DNA of 64,000 bases from Klebsiella variicola (GCF_000828055.2 NZ_CP010523.2:310001-374000); one strand, 5' to 3'; counted from the stretch's first letter, positions 9,738-19,409 are shown. A program made the numbers and translations. The notes: generated by a model not told the origin, from the letters alone.

Positions 9738-10982
9738 ATGTCTGAAAACTCCACCTTTTCTCCCGTCCTCACCGGCCGGGAACGTACGGCTGTCCCTACA
9801 AAATCTCTGAGCTTCATCGAAGGGGTATCGATGATTGTCGGTACCAATATCGGTGCGGGTGTCCTCTCTATCGCCTATGCGTCGAGCAAAGCGGGCTTCT
9901 TACTGCTGCTGTTCTGGCTGGTGCTGGTGGGCAGCCTGACGACGGTGACCATGCTCTATGTCGCGGAATCCACGCTCCGTACCCGTAAACATCTGCAGCT
10001 CAGCGGTTTATCGAAGCGCTACGTCGGCGCCTTTGGCGCGCTGATGATGTTCCTCTCCGTTTGCGTCAACAGCGTCGGCGCATTGACGGCTTATATGACC
10101 GGCAGCGGCAAGCTGCTGCACTCGTTGTTTGGCATCTCGCCGGCGCTGGGCAGCGTGCTGTTTTTCGTCCCGGCGGCAGGGGTGCTCTACCTGGGCCTGA
10201 AGGCGATCGGCCGCGGCGAGAAATTTATCAGCATCGGCATGGTGGTGATGATCTCGGTGCTGGTGATTGCCACGCTGTTGAAAGAGACCACCCGTGTGGG
10301 CTATCTGCTCGACGGCAACTGGCTGTATATGGTTCCGGTCTTCAATGTCGTGGCATTCTGCTTCTCGGCACAGTATATCGTGCCGGAGATGGCGCGGGGC
10401 TTCGCCGACAAACCGGAAAAATTGCCCAGGGCCATTATGGTCGGTATGGCTTTGACCTTTGCCCTGCTGGCGCTGGTGCCGCTATCGGTTATCTCGCTTA
10501 ATGGCCTGGACAATATCTCGGATGTGGCCACCATCTCCTGGGGCCGGGCGCTTGGCGAATGGGCGTTCTTCTCGGCCAACCTGTTTGCGCTGTGCGCCAT
10601 GCTGACCTCTTACTGGGGGCTGGGCGGCAGCTTTCTGACCAATATCTTCGATCAGTTCCGCCTGGGGAATGACGAACAGCCCGCCCGGCGCCTGATGGTG
10701 CTGTTGGTGGTGGCGATCCCGCCGTTCGTGCTGGCCTATAGCGGCATGGTTTCTTTCGTCAACGCGCTCTATTTTGCCGGAGTGTTCAGCGGCGTCATTT
10801 TATCAATTATGCCGATCCTGATGCTGAAGGGCGCCCGCCAGCGTGGCGACCTGACCCCAGGCTGGACCTGTCCGGCCTGGATGACCCATCCGCTTATCCA
10901 ATGCTTCATTGTGTTGTTGTATCTTTGCAGCGCCGTCTACGCGATAGCGTCCGCGGTAGGCTACCTGCCCGCTGGCTGGTAA
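9738..10982 (+). CDS. HAAAP-family aromatic/hydroxy amino acid permease
   Basis: A 414-residue inner-membrane transporter with about eleven hydrophobic segments. The first helix GTNIGAGVLSIAY and the following GLSKRYVG correspond to the TyrP/Mtr/SdaC family signature (GT-IGAGM and -KRYLG), which carries proton-driven tyrosine, tryptophan or serine. It starts 147 bp after the aminotransferase and is likely part of the same regulated unit, since no terminator is seen between them. The substrate cannot be told from sequence; the context suggests an amino acid that the aminotransferase uses or that the MocR-type regulator senses. Confidence 0.83.
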   Translation: MSENSTFSPVLTGRERTAVPTKSLSFIEGVSMIVGTNIGAGVLSIAYASSKAGFLLLLFWLVLVGSLTTVTMLYVAESTLRTRKHLQLSGLSKRYVGAFGALMMFLSVCVNSVGALTAYMTGSGKLLHSLFGISPALGSVLFFVPAAGVLYLGLKAIGRGEKFISIGMVVMISVLVIATLLKETTRVGYLLDGNWLYMVPVFNVVAFCFSAQYIVPEMARGFADKPEKLPRAIMVGMALTFALLALVPLSVISLNGLDNISDVATISWGRALGEWAFFSANLFALCAMLTSYWGLGGSFLTNIFDQFRLGNDEQPARRLMVLLVVAIPPFVLAYSGMVSFVNALYFAGVFSGVILSIMPILMLKGARQRGDLTPGWTCPAWMTHPLIQCFIVLLYLCSAVYAIASAVGYLPAGW

Positions 10983-10998
10983 TCAGGGCCTGTTTTGC

Positions 10999-11031
10999 AC
11001 CGCGTCCGGTTCATGCTGGCGCGGTTTTTTT
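10999..11031 (+). terminator. Rho-independent terminator after permease
   Basis: Stem ACCGCG (10999-11004) with CGCGGT (11020-11025), followed by seven T residues, closes the aminotransferase-permease unit before livJ. Confidence 0.75.
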
Positions 11032-11239
11032 ATTTGTCACTTATCTGTTACATAGCCCGCAATTTAGTCGTTTCAAATTCCTCAGAATGACGGTATGTTT
11101 AGCATAGTGTGCTGCAAAAGCGCGAGCAGCCCCCGGTGGATTAGCTATCATATGCTTTTCCTATCGATATAAACAAAATAATGCGCTAACAAACAACATC
11201 ACAACAAATGCAAAAACCATAATAATGGGGAGCCTCAGG

Positions 11240-12343
11240 ATGAATATGAAGGGTAAAGCGTTACTGGCAGGATGTATTGCCTTAGTTATGAGCAGCGCGG
11301 CGCTGGCGGAAGACATCAAAATCGCGGTCGTCGGGGCGATGTCCGGCCCGGTGGCTCAGTACGGCGACCAGGAGTTTACCGGTGCCGAGCAGGCGGTAGC
11401 GGATATCAACGCTAAGGGCGGCATCAAGGGCAATAAGCTTCAGATCGTCAAATATGATGACGCTTGCGACCCGAAACAGGCGGTAGCGGTCGCCAACAAA
11501 GTGGTCAACGACGGCATCAAGTACGTTATTGGCCATCTGTGCTCCTCTTCCACTCAGCCGGCGTCTGACATCTATGAAGACGAAGGCATTCTGATGATCA
11601 CGCCGGCCGCGACTGCTCCGGAGCTGACCGCGCGCGGCTATAAGCTGATCCTGCGCACCACCGGCCTGGACTCCGATCAGGGACCCACCGCAGCGAAATA
11701 CATTCTCGACAAAGTGAAGCCGCAGCGTATCGCTGTGGTACATGATAAACAGCAGTACGGTGAAGGTTTGGCCCGTGCGGTGCAGGATGGCCTGAAAAAA
11801 GGCGGGGCGAACGTGGTCTTCTTCGACGGCATCACCGCCGGTGAGAAAGATTTCTCCACCCTGGTGGCGCGCCTGAAGAAAGAGAATATCGATTTCGTTT
11901 ACTACGGTGGCTACCACCCGGAAATGGGCCAGATCCTGCGTCAGGCCCGTGCTGCCGGTCTGAAAACCCAGTTTATGGGCCCGGAAGGCGTAGCGAACGT
12001 CTCCCTGTCTAACATCGCCGGCGAGTCGGCGGAAGGCCTGCTGGTGACCAAGCCGAAGAACTACGACCAGGTGCCGGCGAACAAACCGATCGTGGATGCG
12101 ATCAAGGCGAAGAAACAGGATCCGAGCGGCGCCTTCGTGTGGACCACCTACGCGGCGCTGCAGTCGCTGCAGGCGGGCCTGAATCAGTCTGACGATCCGG
12201 CGGAAATCGCTAAATACCTGAAAGGCGCGACGGTAGACACCGTGATGGGCCCGCTGTCGTGGGATCAGAAAGGCGACCTGAAAGGCTTCGAGTTCGGGGT
12301 CTTTACCTGGCATGCTAACGGTACGGCGACCGACGCCAAATAA
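11240..12343 (+). CDS. livJ: Leucine/isoleucine/valine-binding protein LivJ
   Basis: LivJ is the periplasmic Leu/Ile/Val receptor for the LivHMGF ABC importer. It has 367 residues, the same as E. coli, with a signal peptide of about 23 residues ([16 protein letters not shown], cut before EDIK) and a type I periplasmic-binding fold. The disulfide loop cysteines in DDACDP and [10 protein letters not shown] are present. ATG at 11240 has GGGGAG seven bases upstream. The AT-rich 200-bp upstream region is where Lrp would act, by analogy with E. coli. An unusual tandem repeat array follows the stop. Confidence 0.96.
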   Translation: MNMKGKALLAGCIALVMSSAALAEDIKIAVVGAMSGPVAQYGDQEFTGAEQAVADINAKGGIKGNKLQIVKYDDACDPKQAVAVANKVVNDGIKYVIGHLCSSSTQPASDIYEDEGILMITPAATAPELTARGYKLILRTTGLDSDQGPTAAKYILDKVKPQRIAVVHDKQQYGEGLARAVQDGLKKGGANVVFFDGITAGEKDFSTLVARLKKENIDFVYYGGYHPEMGQILRQARAAGLKTQFMGPEGVANVSLSNIAGESAEGLLVTKPKNYDQVPANKPIVDAIKAKKQDPSGAFVWTTYAALQSLQAGLNQSDDPAEIAKYLKGATVDTVMGPLSWDQKGDLKGFEFGVFTWHANGTATDAK

Positions 12344-12350
12344 TTTAACC

Positions 12351-12857
12351 GGCGCCTTTCACGCTGCAAATGCGTTGTCTGCGGCCCTCAACCCCGGTCA
12401 CTTACTGATGTAAGCTCCCGGGGATTTCGGGTCTTGACGCCTTTTTGCAACGCGAAATGCTGGGTTAAATGGGTGGGGGGCGCCTTTCCCGCTGCCGATG
12501 CGTTGTCTGCGGCCCTCAACCCCGGTCACTTACTGATGTAAGCTCCCGGGGATTTCGGGTCTTGACGCCTTTTTGCAACGCGAAATGCTGGGTTAAATGG
12601 GGGGCGCCTTTCACGCTGCAAATGCGTTGTCTGCGGCCTTCAACCCCGGTCACTTACTGATGTAAGCTCCCGGGGATTTCGGGTCTTGACGCCTTTTTGC
12701 AACGCGAAATGCTGGGTTAAATGGGTGGGGGGCGCCTTTCCCGCTGCCGATGCGTTGTCTGCGGCCCTCAACCCCGGTCACTGACTGAGTAAGCTCCCGG
12801 GGATTTCGGGTCTTGACGCCTTTTTGCAACGCGAAATGCTGGGTTAAATGGGGGGGG
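12351..12857 (+). repeat. Tandem array of four ~127-bp hairpin-bearing units
   Basis: Four head-to-tail copies begin at 12351, 12479, 12603 and 12731 (unit lengths 128, 124, 128 and 127 bp). Copies 1 and 3 share a TTCACGCTGCAAATGCG start, while copies 2 and 4 share TTCCCGCTGCCGATGCG, so the array is a duplicated dimer of about 252 bp. Each unit holds a palindrome of the form CCCCGG, ACTTAC, GTAAG, CCGGGG (12392-12423 in copy 1) and ends in a G run of varying length. Copy 4 has a small deletion in the loop. No spacers and no plausible coding frame are seen. A degenerate fifth start is at about 12858. Confidence 0.92.
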
Positions 12858-12884
12858 GGCCTTTCACGCCACAGATGTGTTGTC

Positions 12885-12990
12885 AGACCCCGGTCGTGCT
12901 GCGCTTACCGGGGCTACAATTTCCAGGTAGCCCGGCTAAGCGAAGCGCCGCCGGGTTCTTCCTTGGTCATGCTCCGCATATTGGGGCTAC
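12885..12990. repeat. REP/BIME-like palindromic cluster
   Basis: GC-rich inverted repeats such as CCCCGGTCGTGCTGCGCTTA followed by CCGGGG, and GTAGCCCGGCTAAGCG followed by CGCCGCCGGG, resemble enterobacterial REP elements. They lie between the tandem array and the 3' end of panM and may serve as a shared transcript end for the convergent livJ and panM genes. Confidence 0.7.
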
Positions 12991-12993
12991 GGC

Positions 12994-13377
12994 TTAATGC
13001 TTTTCCCAACCGGTCTGCTGGGCGCTAAAGCCGAGCGCCTGCATAAATGCGGCCATCACGCCGCGGTCCTCCACCCCTTGGTCGGCGACGCGCCAGCTAT
13101 TGATGGCCGGGTTATCACGCAACGTCTCTTCCACTAAGTATTGCCCGACGCCGCGGCGGCGGGTCACTTCACGCACGCACAGATCGCTGAGCTCGGCTTC
13201 GACGCCGCGCAGGGTGACGCGCACGGCGCCCAGCAGGCGTTCGTTAAAGCGGGCGGCGTAGAGACGATGATTCTCGTCCAGGGTTAGGGTCGACAGATCC
13301 TGCGACGGCCAGATTTTCCCCAGGTCGATGCGATCCTGATCGCTGAAGTGCTGTAAACGGATAATGGTCAGTTTCAT
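12994..13377 (-). CDS. panM: PanM (PanZ), PanD maturation factor
   Basis: PanM binds the pro-form of aspartate decarboxylase PanD, triggers its self-cleavage, and with CoA feeds back on pantothenate synthesis. The 127-residue protein has a GNAT fold; the acetyl-CoA loop reads REVTRRRGVGQYLVEE and the C-terminus is FMQALGFSAQQTGWEK, as in E. coli. ATG at 13377 is preferred over an extension to 13455 because it gives MKLTIIRLQ, the family start. It lies, as in E. coli, between livJ and livK on the opposite strand. Confidence 0.93.
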   Translation of the reverse strand: MKLTIIRLQHFSDQDRIDLGKIWPSQDLSTLTLDENHRLYAARFNERLLGAVRVTLRGVEAELSDLCVREVTRRRGVGQYLVEETLRDNPAINSWRVADQGVEDRGVMAAFMQALGFSAQQTGWEKH

Positions 13378-13800
13378 GGGCGGCAAATCCAGTGCAAAAC
13401 AGAGGCGCCAGTGTACCCAAAATTGCTGTCTGGCGGAGCGCTGTTTTTTGCGCATACATCAGGGGATTCGTTTTCCGGATGTAGTCAGGGTAGCGCAATC
13501 CGTCATGGATCGAAAAATAAGCAGAATTTTAACCTAATGTGCAGCGTTTTATTCCGCCTTATGTATCGTTATTTTATGCTGCAGGATGGACTTTTTTTTG
13601 TTTATCTTCACCAAAATACAGAATATTATCTTTGCTTAATCGACTGAAAAATAGAGATTTTAATCTGTTTTTTAGTGAAAAGCTGCGCTAAACCATTAAA
13701 CTCAATGGTAAAAATGGCGTTGTTTAATAAAAGCACAGAATGCTTTTTAACCATAAAAATACAAAACATTTACACCACATCACGAACGGGGTTCTGCAGC
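13378..13800. other. AT-rich panM-livK intergenic region
   Basis: This 423-bp gap carries the divergent panM and livK control region. From about 13520 it is AT-rich with many A and T runs, which suits Lrp or H-NS control of livK as known in E. coli. No clear palindromic operator or small gene was recognised. Confidence 0.5.
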
Positions 13801-14910
13801 ATGAAAAGGAACGCGAAAACCATCGTCGCGGGCATTGTCGCATTAGCGATGTCGCACGCGGCGATGGCCAAGGATATTAAGGTCGCCGTGGTCGGCGCGA
13901 TGTCGGGTCCGGTGGCCCAGTGGGGCGACATGGAGTTCAATGGCGCGCGTCAGGCGATTAAAGACATCAACGCCAGCGGCGGTATTAAGGGTGACAAGCT
14001 GGTGGCCGTCGAATATGACGACGCCTGCGATCCGAAGCAAGCGGTCGCGGTGGCCAACAAAATCGTCAACGACGGCATTCAGTACGTTATCGGCCACCTC
14101 TGCTCCTCTTCCACCCAGCCGGCTTCCGACATCTATGAGGATGAAGGCATCCTGATGATCTCCCCCGGGGCGACCAACCCGGAGCTGACCCAACGCGGAT
14201 ACCAGTACATCATGCGTACCGCCGGCCTCGACTCCTCGCAGGGGCCGACCGCGGCGAAATATATCGTCGAGAAAGTCAAACCGCAGCGTATCGCCATCAT
14301 TCATGACAAGCAGCAGTACGGCGAAGGGCTGGCGCGTTCGGTGCAGGACAACCTGAAGAAAGCCGGGGCCAATATCGTCTTCTTCGACGGCATCACCGCG
14401 GGGGAAAAAGATTTCTCCGCCCTGCTGGCGCGCCTGAAGAAAGAGAACATTGACTTCGTCTACTACGGCGGCTACTACCCGGAAATGGGCCAGATGCTGC
14501 GCCAGGCGCGCTCCGTCGGGCTGAAAACCGTGTTTATGGGGCCGGAAGGGGTCGGCAACGCCTCGCTGTCCAATATCGCGGGCGCCGCGGCGGAAGGCAT
14601 GCTGGTGACAATGCCAAAACGCTACGATCAGGACCCTGCCAATAGCGCCATCGTGAACGCGCTGAAAGCGGAGAAGAAAGATCCGAGCGGGCCGTATGTC
14701 TGGATCACCTATGCCGCCGTTCAGTCGCTGGCGCAGGCGATGGACAGAACCGGCAGCCAGCAGCCGCTGGATTTAATCAAAGATTTGAAAGCGCACGGGG
14801 CGAAAACCGTGATTGGGCCGCTGACCTGGGATGAAAAAGGCGATCTGAAGGGATTTGAGTTTGGTGTCTTCCAGTGGCACGCCGACGGCTCTTCGAGCGC
14901 GGCGAAATAA
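13801..14910 (+). CDS. livK: Leucine-specific binding protein LivK
   Basis: LivK is the leucine-specific periplasmic receptor of the same importer. It has 369 residues, equal to E. coli; signal peptide [20 protein letters not shown], cleaved before KDIK. It is a close paralogue of LivJ, with near-identical stretches such as [20 protein letters not shown] and [14 protein letters not shown] at 13801 is preferred over the upstream in-frame GTG/ATG codons because the signal peptide starts there. A hairpin separates it from livHMGF, which would let the receptor be made in excess. Confidence 0.96.
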   Translation: MKRNAKTIVAGIVALAMSHAAMAKDIKVAVVGAMSGPVAQWGDMEFNGARQAIKDINASGGIKGDKLVAVEYDDACDPKQAVAVANKIVNDGIQYVIGHLCSSSTQPASDIYEDEGILMISPGATNPELTQRGYQYIMRTAGLDSSQGPTAAKYIVEKVKPQRIAIIHDKQQYGEGLARSVQDNLKKAGANIVFFDGITAGEKDFSALLARLKKENIDFVYYGGYYPEMGQMLRQARSVGLKTVFMGPEGVGNASLSNIAGAAAEGMLVTMPKRYDQDPANSAIVNALKAEKKDPSGPYVWITYAAVQSLAQAMDRTGSQQPLDLIKDLKAHGAKTVIGPLTWDEKGDLKGFEFGVFQWHADGSSSAAK

Positions 14911-14932
14911 GCGCTGAAGACGAGTTATCCCT

Positions 14933-14953
14933 CCGCCCGCGAACCGCGGGCGG
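14933..14953 (+). terminator. Hairpin between livK and livH (partial terminator)
   Basis: A perfect 9-bp GC stem, CCGCCCGCG with CGCGGGCGG, has a 3-nt loop and only TTT after it. It probably stabilises livK mRNA or partly terminates transcription, lowering livHMGF relative to livK. Confidence 0.6.
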
Positions 14954-14971
14954 TTTGAAAAAGGTTACCTT

Positions 14972-15898
14972 ATGTCCGAGCAGTTTCTCTATTTTCTGCA
15001 GCAGATGTTTAACGGCGTCACGCTGGGCAGTACCTATGCGCTGATCGCCATCGGCTACACGATGGTGTATGGCATTATTGGCATGATCAACTTCGCCCAC
15101 GGCGAGGTCTACATGATTGGCAGCTATGTCTCCTTCATGATCATCGCCGCGCTGATGATGATGGGCATCGACACCAGCTGGCTGCTGGTCGCCGCCGGAT
15201 TCGTGGGCGCCATTGTGATTGCCAGCGCCTACGGCTGGAGTATCGAGCGCGTTGCCTATCGGCCGGTGCGTAACTCTAAGCGTCTGATTGCGCTGATCTC
15301 CGCTATCGGGATGTCTATCTTCCTGCAGAACTACGTCAGCCTGACCCAGGGGTCGCGCGACGTGGCGCTGCCAAGCCTGTTTAACGGCCAGTGGATCGTC
15401 GGCCACAGCGACAGCTTCTCCGCGACGATCACCACCATGCAACTGGTGATATGGGTGGTGACCTTTATCGCCATGCTGGCCCTGACGCTGTTTATTCGCT
15501 ACTCGCGGATGGGCCGCGCCTGCCGCGCCTGCGCCGAAGATCTGAAAATGGCGAGCCTGCTCGGCATTAACACCGACCGCGTCATTGCCCTGACTTTTGT
15601 CATTGGCGCAGCGATGGCGGCGGTGGCGGGCGTGCTGCTCGGCCAGTTCTACGGCGTAATTAACCCCTACATCGGCTTTATGGCCGGGATGAAGGCCTTC
15701 ACCGCCGCCGTGCTTGGCGGTATCGGCAGTATCCCTGGCGCAATGATCGGCGGCCTGATCCTGGGTATTGCCGAGGCGCTCTCTTCTGCCTATCTCAGCA
15801 CCGAATATAAGGACGTTGTTTCCTTCGCGCTGCTGATTCTGGTGCTGTTAGTGATGCCGACCGGCATTCTGGGCCGCCCGGAGGTGGAAAAAGTATGA
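14972..15898 (+). CDS. livH: Branched-chain amino acid ABC permease LivH
   Basis: LivH is one of two membrane subunits of the LIV-I/LS importer. It has 308 residues with about eight hydrophobic helices, beginning with the conserved [20 protein letters not shown] and the loop [14 protein letters not shown]. The cytoplasmic coupling region [18 protein letters not shown] is present. The stop overlaps the livM start (ATGA, 15895-15898), so the two subunits are translationally coupled. Confidence 0.96.
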   Translation: MSEQFLYFLQQMFNGVTLGSTYALIAIGYTMVYGIIGMINFAHGEVYMIGSYVSFMIIAALMMMGIDTSWLLVAAGFVGAIVIASAYGWSIERVAYRPVRNSKRLIALISAIGMSIFLQNYVSLTQGSRDVALPSLFNGQWIVGHSDSFSATITTMQLVIWVVTFIAMLALTLFIRYSRMGRACRACAEDLKMASLLGINTDRVIALTFVIGAAMAAVAGVLLGQFYGVINPYIGFMAGMKAFTAAVLGGIGSIPGAMIGGLILGIAEALSSAYLSTEYKDVVSFALLILVLLVMPTGILGRPEVEKV

Positions 15899-17172
15899 AA
15901 CCGATGCAAATTGCAATGGCGCTGCTGTCTGCCGTGATGTTCTTCATTCTGGCGGGCGTCTTTATGGGCGTGCAGCTGGAGCTGGACGGCACCAAGCTGG
16001 TGGTCGATACCGCCGCCGATATTCGCTGGCAGTGGATCTTTATCGGCACCGCGGTGGTCTTTTTCTTCCAGCTGCTGCGGCCGCTGTTCCAGAAAGCGGT
16101 TAAGAACGTCTCCGGGCCGAAGTTTATTATGCCGGCGATTGACGGCTCAACGGTGAAGCAGAAGCTGTTCCTGATAGCCCTGCTGGTGATCGCCGTGGCC
16201 TGGCCGTTTATGGTGTCGCGCGGCACGGTGGATATCGCCACCCTGACGATGATCTATATCATCCTCGGCCTCGGGCTGAACGTGGTGGTCGGCCTTTCCG
16301 GCCTGCTGGTGCTGGGCTACGGCGGGTTCTACGCCATCGGCGCGTATACCTTCGCGCTGCTGAACCACTATTACGGTCTCGGCTTCTGGACCTGTCTGCC
16401 GCTGGCTGGCCTGGTCTCCGCGGCGGCCGGCTTCCTGCTGGGCTTCCCGGTGCTGCGTCTGCGCGGCGACTATCTGGCGATTGTGACCTTAGGCTTCGGT
16501 GAAATTGTGCGTATTCTGCTGCTCAACAATACCGAGATCACCGGCGGGCCGAACGGCATCAGCCAGATCCCGAAACCGACTTTCTTTGGCCTCGAATTTA
16601 GCCGTACCGCCCGCGAAGGCGGCTGGGATACCTTCAGCAATTTCTTCGGCGTCAAATACGATCCCTCCGATCGGGTGATTTTCCTCTACCTGGTGGCGCT
16701 GCTGCTGGTCGTGCTCAGCCTGTTCGTCATCAACCGCCTGCTGCGAATGCCGCTGGGGCGGGCGTGGGAAGCGCTGCGTGAAGATGAGATCGCCTGTCGT
16801 TCGCTGGGCCTGAGCCCGACGCGCATCAAGCTGACCGCCTTTACCATCAGCGCCGCGTTTGCTGGCTTCGCCGGGACGCTGTTCGCTGCGCGCCAGGGCT
16901 TCGTCAGCCCGGAATCCTTCACCTTCGCCGAGTCGGCCTTCGTGCTGGCGATCGTGGTGCTGGGCGGGATGGGCTCGCAGTTCGCGGTGATCCTCGCGGC
17001 TATTCTGCTGGTGGTCTCGCGCGAGCTGATGCGTGACTTCAACGAATACAGCATGTTAATGCTCGGCGGCCTGATGGTGCTGATGATGATCTGGCGTCCG
17101 CAGGGGCTTCTGCCAATGACGCGCGTGCAGTTGAAGCTGAAAAACGGTCAGGCGAAAGGAGAGCAGGCATGA
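15895..17172 (+). CDS. livM: Branched-chain amino acid ABC permease LivM
   Basis: LivM is the second membrane subunit, 425 residues with an N-terminal extension of extra helices before the core ([30 protein letters not shown] is split over two helices). The coupling motif [18 protein letters not shown] is visible. It overlaps livH and livG by ATGA at both ends. Length and order match E. coli. Confidence 0.96.
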   Translation: MKPMQIAMALLSAVMFFILAGVFMGVQLELDGTKLVVDTAADIRWQWIFIGTAVVFFFQLLRPLFQKAVKNVSGPKFIMPAIDGSTVKQKLFLIALLVIAVAWPFMVSRGTVDIATLTMIYIILGLGLNVVVGLSGLLVLGYGGFYAIGAYTFALLNHYYGLGFWTCLPLAGLVSAAAGFLLGFPVLRLRGDYLAIVTLGFGEIVRILLLNNTEITGGPNGISQIPKPTFFGLEFSRTAREGGWDTFSNFFGVKYDPSDRVIFLYLVALLLVVLSLFVINRLLRMPLGRAWEALREDEIACRSLGLSPTRIKLTAFTISAAFAGFAGTLFAARQGFVSPESFTFAESAFVLAIVVLGGMGSQFAVILAAILLVVSRELMRDFNEYSMLMLGGLMVLMMIWRPQGLLPMTRVQLKLKNGQAKGEQA

Positions 17173-17936
17173 GTCAGCCATTATTATCCGTCAGCGGCCT
17201 GATGATGCGTTTCGGCGGCCTGCTGGCCGTCAACAATGTTTCGCTGGAGCTCAGAGAGCGCGAGATTGTCTCGCTGATCGGCCCCAACGGCGCCGGGAAG
17301 ACCACCGTCTTTAACTGCCTGACCGGTTTCTACAAGCCCACTGGCGGCATCATTATGCTGCGCGACCAGCACCTGGAAGGGCTGCCGGGTCAGCAGATTG
17401 CGCGGATGGGCGTGGTGCGGACCTTCCAGCACGTGCGTCTGTTCCGCGAAATGACGGTGATTGAAAACCTGCTGGTGGCGCAGCATCAGCAGCTGAAAAC
17501 CGGGCTCTTCTCCGGCCTGCTGAAAACGCCGGCCTTCCGTCGGGCGCAGAGCGAAGCGCTGGACCGGGCCGCCACCTGGCTGGAGCGTATCGGCCTGCTG
17601 GAGCACGCCAACCGTCAGGCCAGCAACCTGGCCTACGGCGACCAGCGCCGGCTGGAGATTGCCCGCTGCATGGTGACCCAGCCGGAAATTCTGATGCTCG
17701 ATGAACCGGCGGCGGGGCTGAACCCGAAAGAGACCAAAGAGCTGGACGAGCTTATCGCCGAGCTGCGTAACCATCACAACACCACCATCCTGCTTATCGA
17801 ACACGATATGAAGCTGGTGATGGGCATTTCCGATCGCATCTACGTCGTGAACCAGGGGACGCCGCTGGCCAACGGGACGCCGGAAGAGATTCGTAATAAC
17901 CCGGACGTGATCCGCGCATACCTTGGTGAGGCATAA
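17169..17936 (+). CDS. livG: Branched-chain amino acid ABC ATPase LivG
   Basis: LivG is one of the two cytoplasmic ATPases driving Leu/Ile/Val import. The 255-residue protein has Walker [11 protein letters not shown] loop in RTFQHVRLF, a degenerate signature LAYGDQRR (as is usual for LivG), Walker [14 protein letters not shown] and switch histidine in LLIEHD. It is followed after 1 bp by livF. Confidence 0.96.
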   Translation: MSQPLLSVSGLMMRFGGLLAVNNVSLELREREIVSLIGPNGAGKTTVFNCLTGFYKPTGGIIMLRDQHLEGLPGQQIARMGVVRTFQHVRLFREMTVIENLLVAQHQQLKTGLFSGLLKTPAFRRAQSEALDRAATWLERIGLLEHANRQASNLAYGDQRRLEIARCMVTQPEILMLDEPAAGLNPKETKELDELIAELRNHHNTTILLIEHDMKLVMGISDRIYVVNQGTPLANGTPEEIRNNPDVIRAYLGEA

Positions 17937-17937
17937 G

Positions 17938-18651
17938 ATGGAAAACGCGATGTTAACTTTTGACAACGTCAGCGCCCACTACGGCAAGATTCAGGCGCTG
18001 CACAACGTCAGCCTGCATATCAAACAGGGCGAGATCGTTACGCTGATCGGCGCCAACGGCGCGGGGAAAACCACCCTGCTTGGCACGCTGTGCGGCGATC
18101 CGCGCGCCTCCAGCGGGCGCATTGTCTTTGACGGTAAGGATATTACCGACTGGCAGACGGCGAAAATCATGCGTGAAGCGGTGGCGATCGTCCCGGAAGG
18201 GCGGCGCGTCTTTTCGCGTATGACGGTGGAAGAGAACCTGGCGATGGGCGGTTTCTTTGCCGACCGCGATCAGTTCCAGACCCGCATCAAATGGGTGTAT
18301 GAGCTGTTCCCGCGTCTGCATGAACGCCGTATTCAGCGCGCCGGCACCATGTCCGGCGGCGAGCAGCAGATGCTGGCGATCGGTCGTGCTCTGATGAGCC
18401 AGCCGCGCCTGCTGCTGCTTGATGAGCCCTCATTAGGGCTGGCGCCGATTATCATTCAGCAGATTTTCGACACCATCGAGCAGCTGCGCGAGCAGGGGAT
18501 GACTATCTTCCTCGTCGAGCAGAACGCCAACCAGGCGCTAAAGCTGGCCGACCGCGGCTACGTGCTGGAGAACGGCCACGTGGTGCTGGAGGATACCGGC
18601 GACGCGCTGCTGGCCAACGAGGCGGTGCGCAGCGCCTATCTCGGCGGTTAA
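17938..18651 (+). CDS. livF: Branched-chain amino acid ABC ATPase LivF
   Basis: LivF pairs with LivG. ATG at 17938 gives 237 residues as in E. coli; an upstream in-frame start at 17923 would overlap livG and is not favoured. Walker A is GANGAGKTTL, the signature is MSGGEQQML, Walker B is LLLLDEPSLGLAP, and the H-loop position reads FLVEQN, as is typical of LivF. It is the last gene of the liv operon, followed by a REP-like repeat and a terminator. Confidence 0.96.
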   Translation: MENAMLTFDNVSAHYGKIQALHNVSLHIKQGEIVTLIGANGAGKTTLLGTLCGDPRASSGRIVFDGKDITDWQTAKIMREAVAIVPEGRRVFSRMTVEENLAMGGFFADRDQFQTRIKWVYELFPRLHERRIQRAGTMSGGEQQMLAIGRALMSQPRLLLLDEPSLGLAPIIIQQIFDTIEQLREQGMTIFLVEQNANQALKLADRGYVLENGHVVLEDTGDALLANEAVRSAYLGG

Positions 18652-18693
18652 TTCATCGCAACCCGGCGTCGTTCACTTCGCCGGTTTGTAGGT

Positions 18694-18739
18694 TTGTAGC
18701 CCGGGCGAGGCGCTTGCGCCGACCCCGGGAGCCGATCGC
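18694..18739. repeat. 46-bp REP-like repeat, left copy flanking the TA pair
   Basis: This is a GC-rich palindromic element (TTGTAGCCCGGGCGAGGCGC then GCGCCGACCCCGGGAG) identical over 46 bp to 19464-19509. Both copies are preceded, 36-41 bp upstream, by GCAACCCGGCG, so the homology reaches into the flanks. Confidence 0.85.
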
Positions 18740-18751
18740 AAGAATACCTTT

Positions 18752-18777
18752 AAAAGAGCCTGATGGCTCTTTTTTTG
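18752..18777 (+). terminator. Terminator of the liv operon
   Basis: AGAGCC-TGAT-GGCTCT followed by seven T residues lies directly upstream of the antitoxin promoter region. Confidence 0.85.
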
Positions 18778-18806
18778 TACATGTATGTTGTACAATAAAA
18801 GAGTAC
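18775..18806 (+). promoter_or_regulatory. Probable operator/promoter of the phd-doc pair
   Basis: TTGTACA (18775-18781), the 8-bp palindrome TTGTACAA (18788-18795) and a further GTAC (18803-18806) lie just before the antitoxin ribosome site. TACAAT (18791-18796) could serve as a -10 box within the palindrome. Antitoxins of this type repress their own operon, so these are the likely binding boxes. Confidence 0.6.
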
Positions 18807-18822
18807 AGCTTTGGAGGTTTTT

Positions 18823-19044
18823 ATGAAAACGGTTAACTATAGCGAAGCCCGGCAAAATCTGGCCGATGTGCTGGAAAGCGCAGTGACAGGTGTACCTGTG
18901 ACCATTACCCGTCGTGGGCATAAATCTGCAGTCATCATTAGTGCAGAAGAATTTGAACGCTACCAGGCGGCCAGAATGGATGATGAGTTCGCGGCTATTA
19001 TGGCGGTTCATGGTGATGAGATCAGGGAGCTTGCGGATAAATGA
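18823..19044 (+). CDS. Phd/YefM-family antitoxin
   Basis: A 73-residue protein matching the Phd/YefM antitoxin fold: MKTVNYSEARQNLADVLES at the N-terminus, then VPVTITRRGHKSAVIISAEEF and an acidic C-tail that would bind the toxin. ATG at 18823 has GGAGG five bases upstream. Its stop overlaps the toxin start (ATGA at 19041). It should bind the palindromes upstream of its own gene. The pair lies between liv and ugp, flanked by identical repeats, and is absent at this site in E. coli. Confidence 0.88.
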   Translation: MKTVNYSEARQNLADVLESAVTGVPVTITRRGHKSAVIISAEEFERYQAARMDDEFAAIMAVHGDEIRELADK

Positions 19045-19409
19045 CGCTGCAGATTATCTCAGCGGAAGAGATAATACAGTTTCACGACAGGCTGCTCCGC
19101 GTCACGCCTGGCGTTGCCGGTATGCCCGACCCGGGGCGTGCCGAAGCGATAATGTATAGGGTGCTAAACAAAATTGAATATGAAGGTGTGACAGACGTGT
19201 GGCGACTCGCTGCGATGCACCTGCTGGCGATTTCTCGCGGCCATATTTTCAATGATGGAAATAAGCGTACGGCACTGTTTATTACCCTGCTTTTTTTAAA
19301 GCGAAATGGAATTATATTGCCGGCGAACCCGGACTTCGTCGGCATGACCGTCGAGGCGGCAGCGGGGCAACTTACCCTGGAACAGATTGTCGCGCGTTTG
19401 CGCGGATGA
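19041..19409 (+). CDS. Doc-family (Fic fold) toxin
   Basis: A 122-residue protein with the Doc-type Fic motif HIFNDGNKRTA (residues 68-78), which fits HxFx(D/N)xNKR. Doc toxins phosphorylate elongation factor EF-Tu and stop translation; they use an altered Fic motif. The motif looks intact, so the toxin is probably active and held by the preceding antitoxin. It is coupled to the antitoxin by a 4-bp overlap. Base composition is less GC-rich than the neighbouring operons, which fits acquisition by transfer. Confidence 0.87.
   Translation: MTLQIISAEEIIQFHDRLLRVTPGVAGMPDPGRAEAIMYRVLNKIEYEGVTDVWRLAAMHLLAISRGHIFNDGNKRTALFITLLFLKRNGIILPANPDFVGMTVEAAAGQLTLEQIVARLRG

Noticed and set aside
12469-12660. 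Small Cys-rich protein in the tandem repeats
   Set aside because: The frame runs through the repeat hairpins, has no ribosome site, and breaks with unit length changes.
12351-12857. CRISPR array
   Set aside because: The period is 124-128 bp, whole units are repeated, no unique spacers are seen and no cas genes are nearby.
13411-13647. Small protein in the panM-livK gap
   Set aside because: It runs from panM upstream sequence into AT-rich DNA without a ribosome site or a family match.
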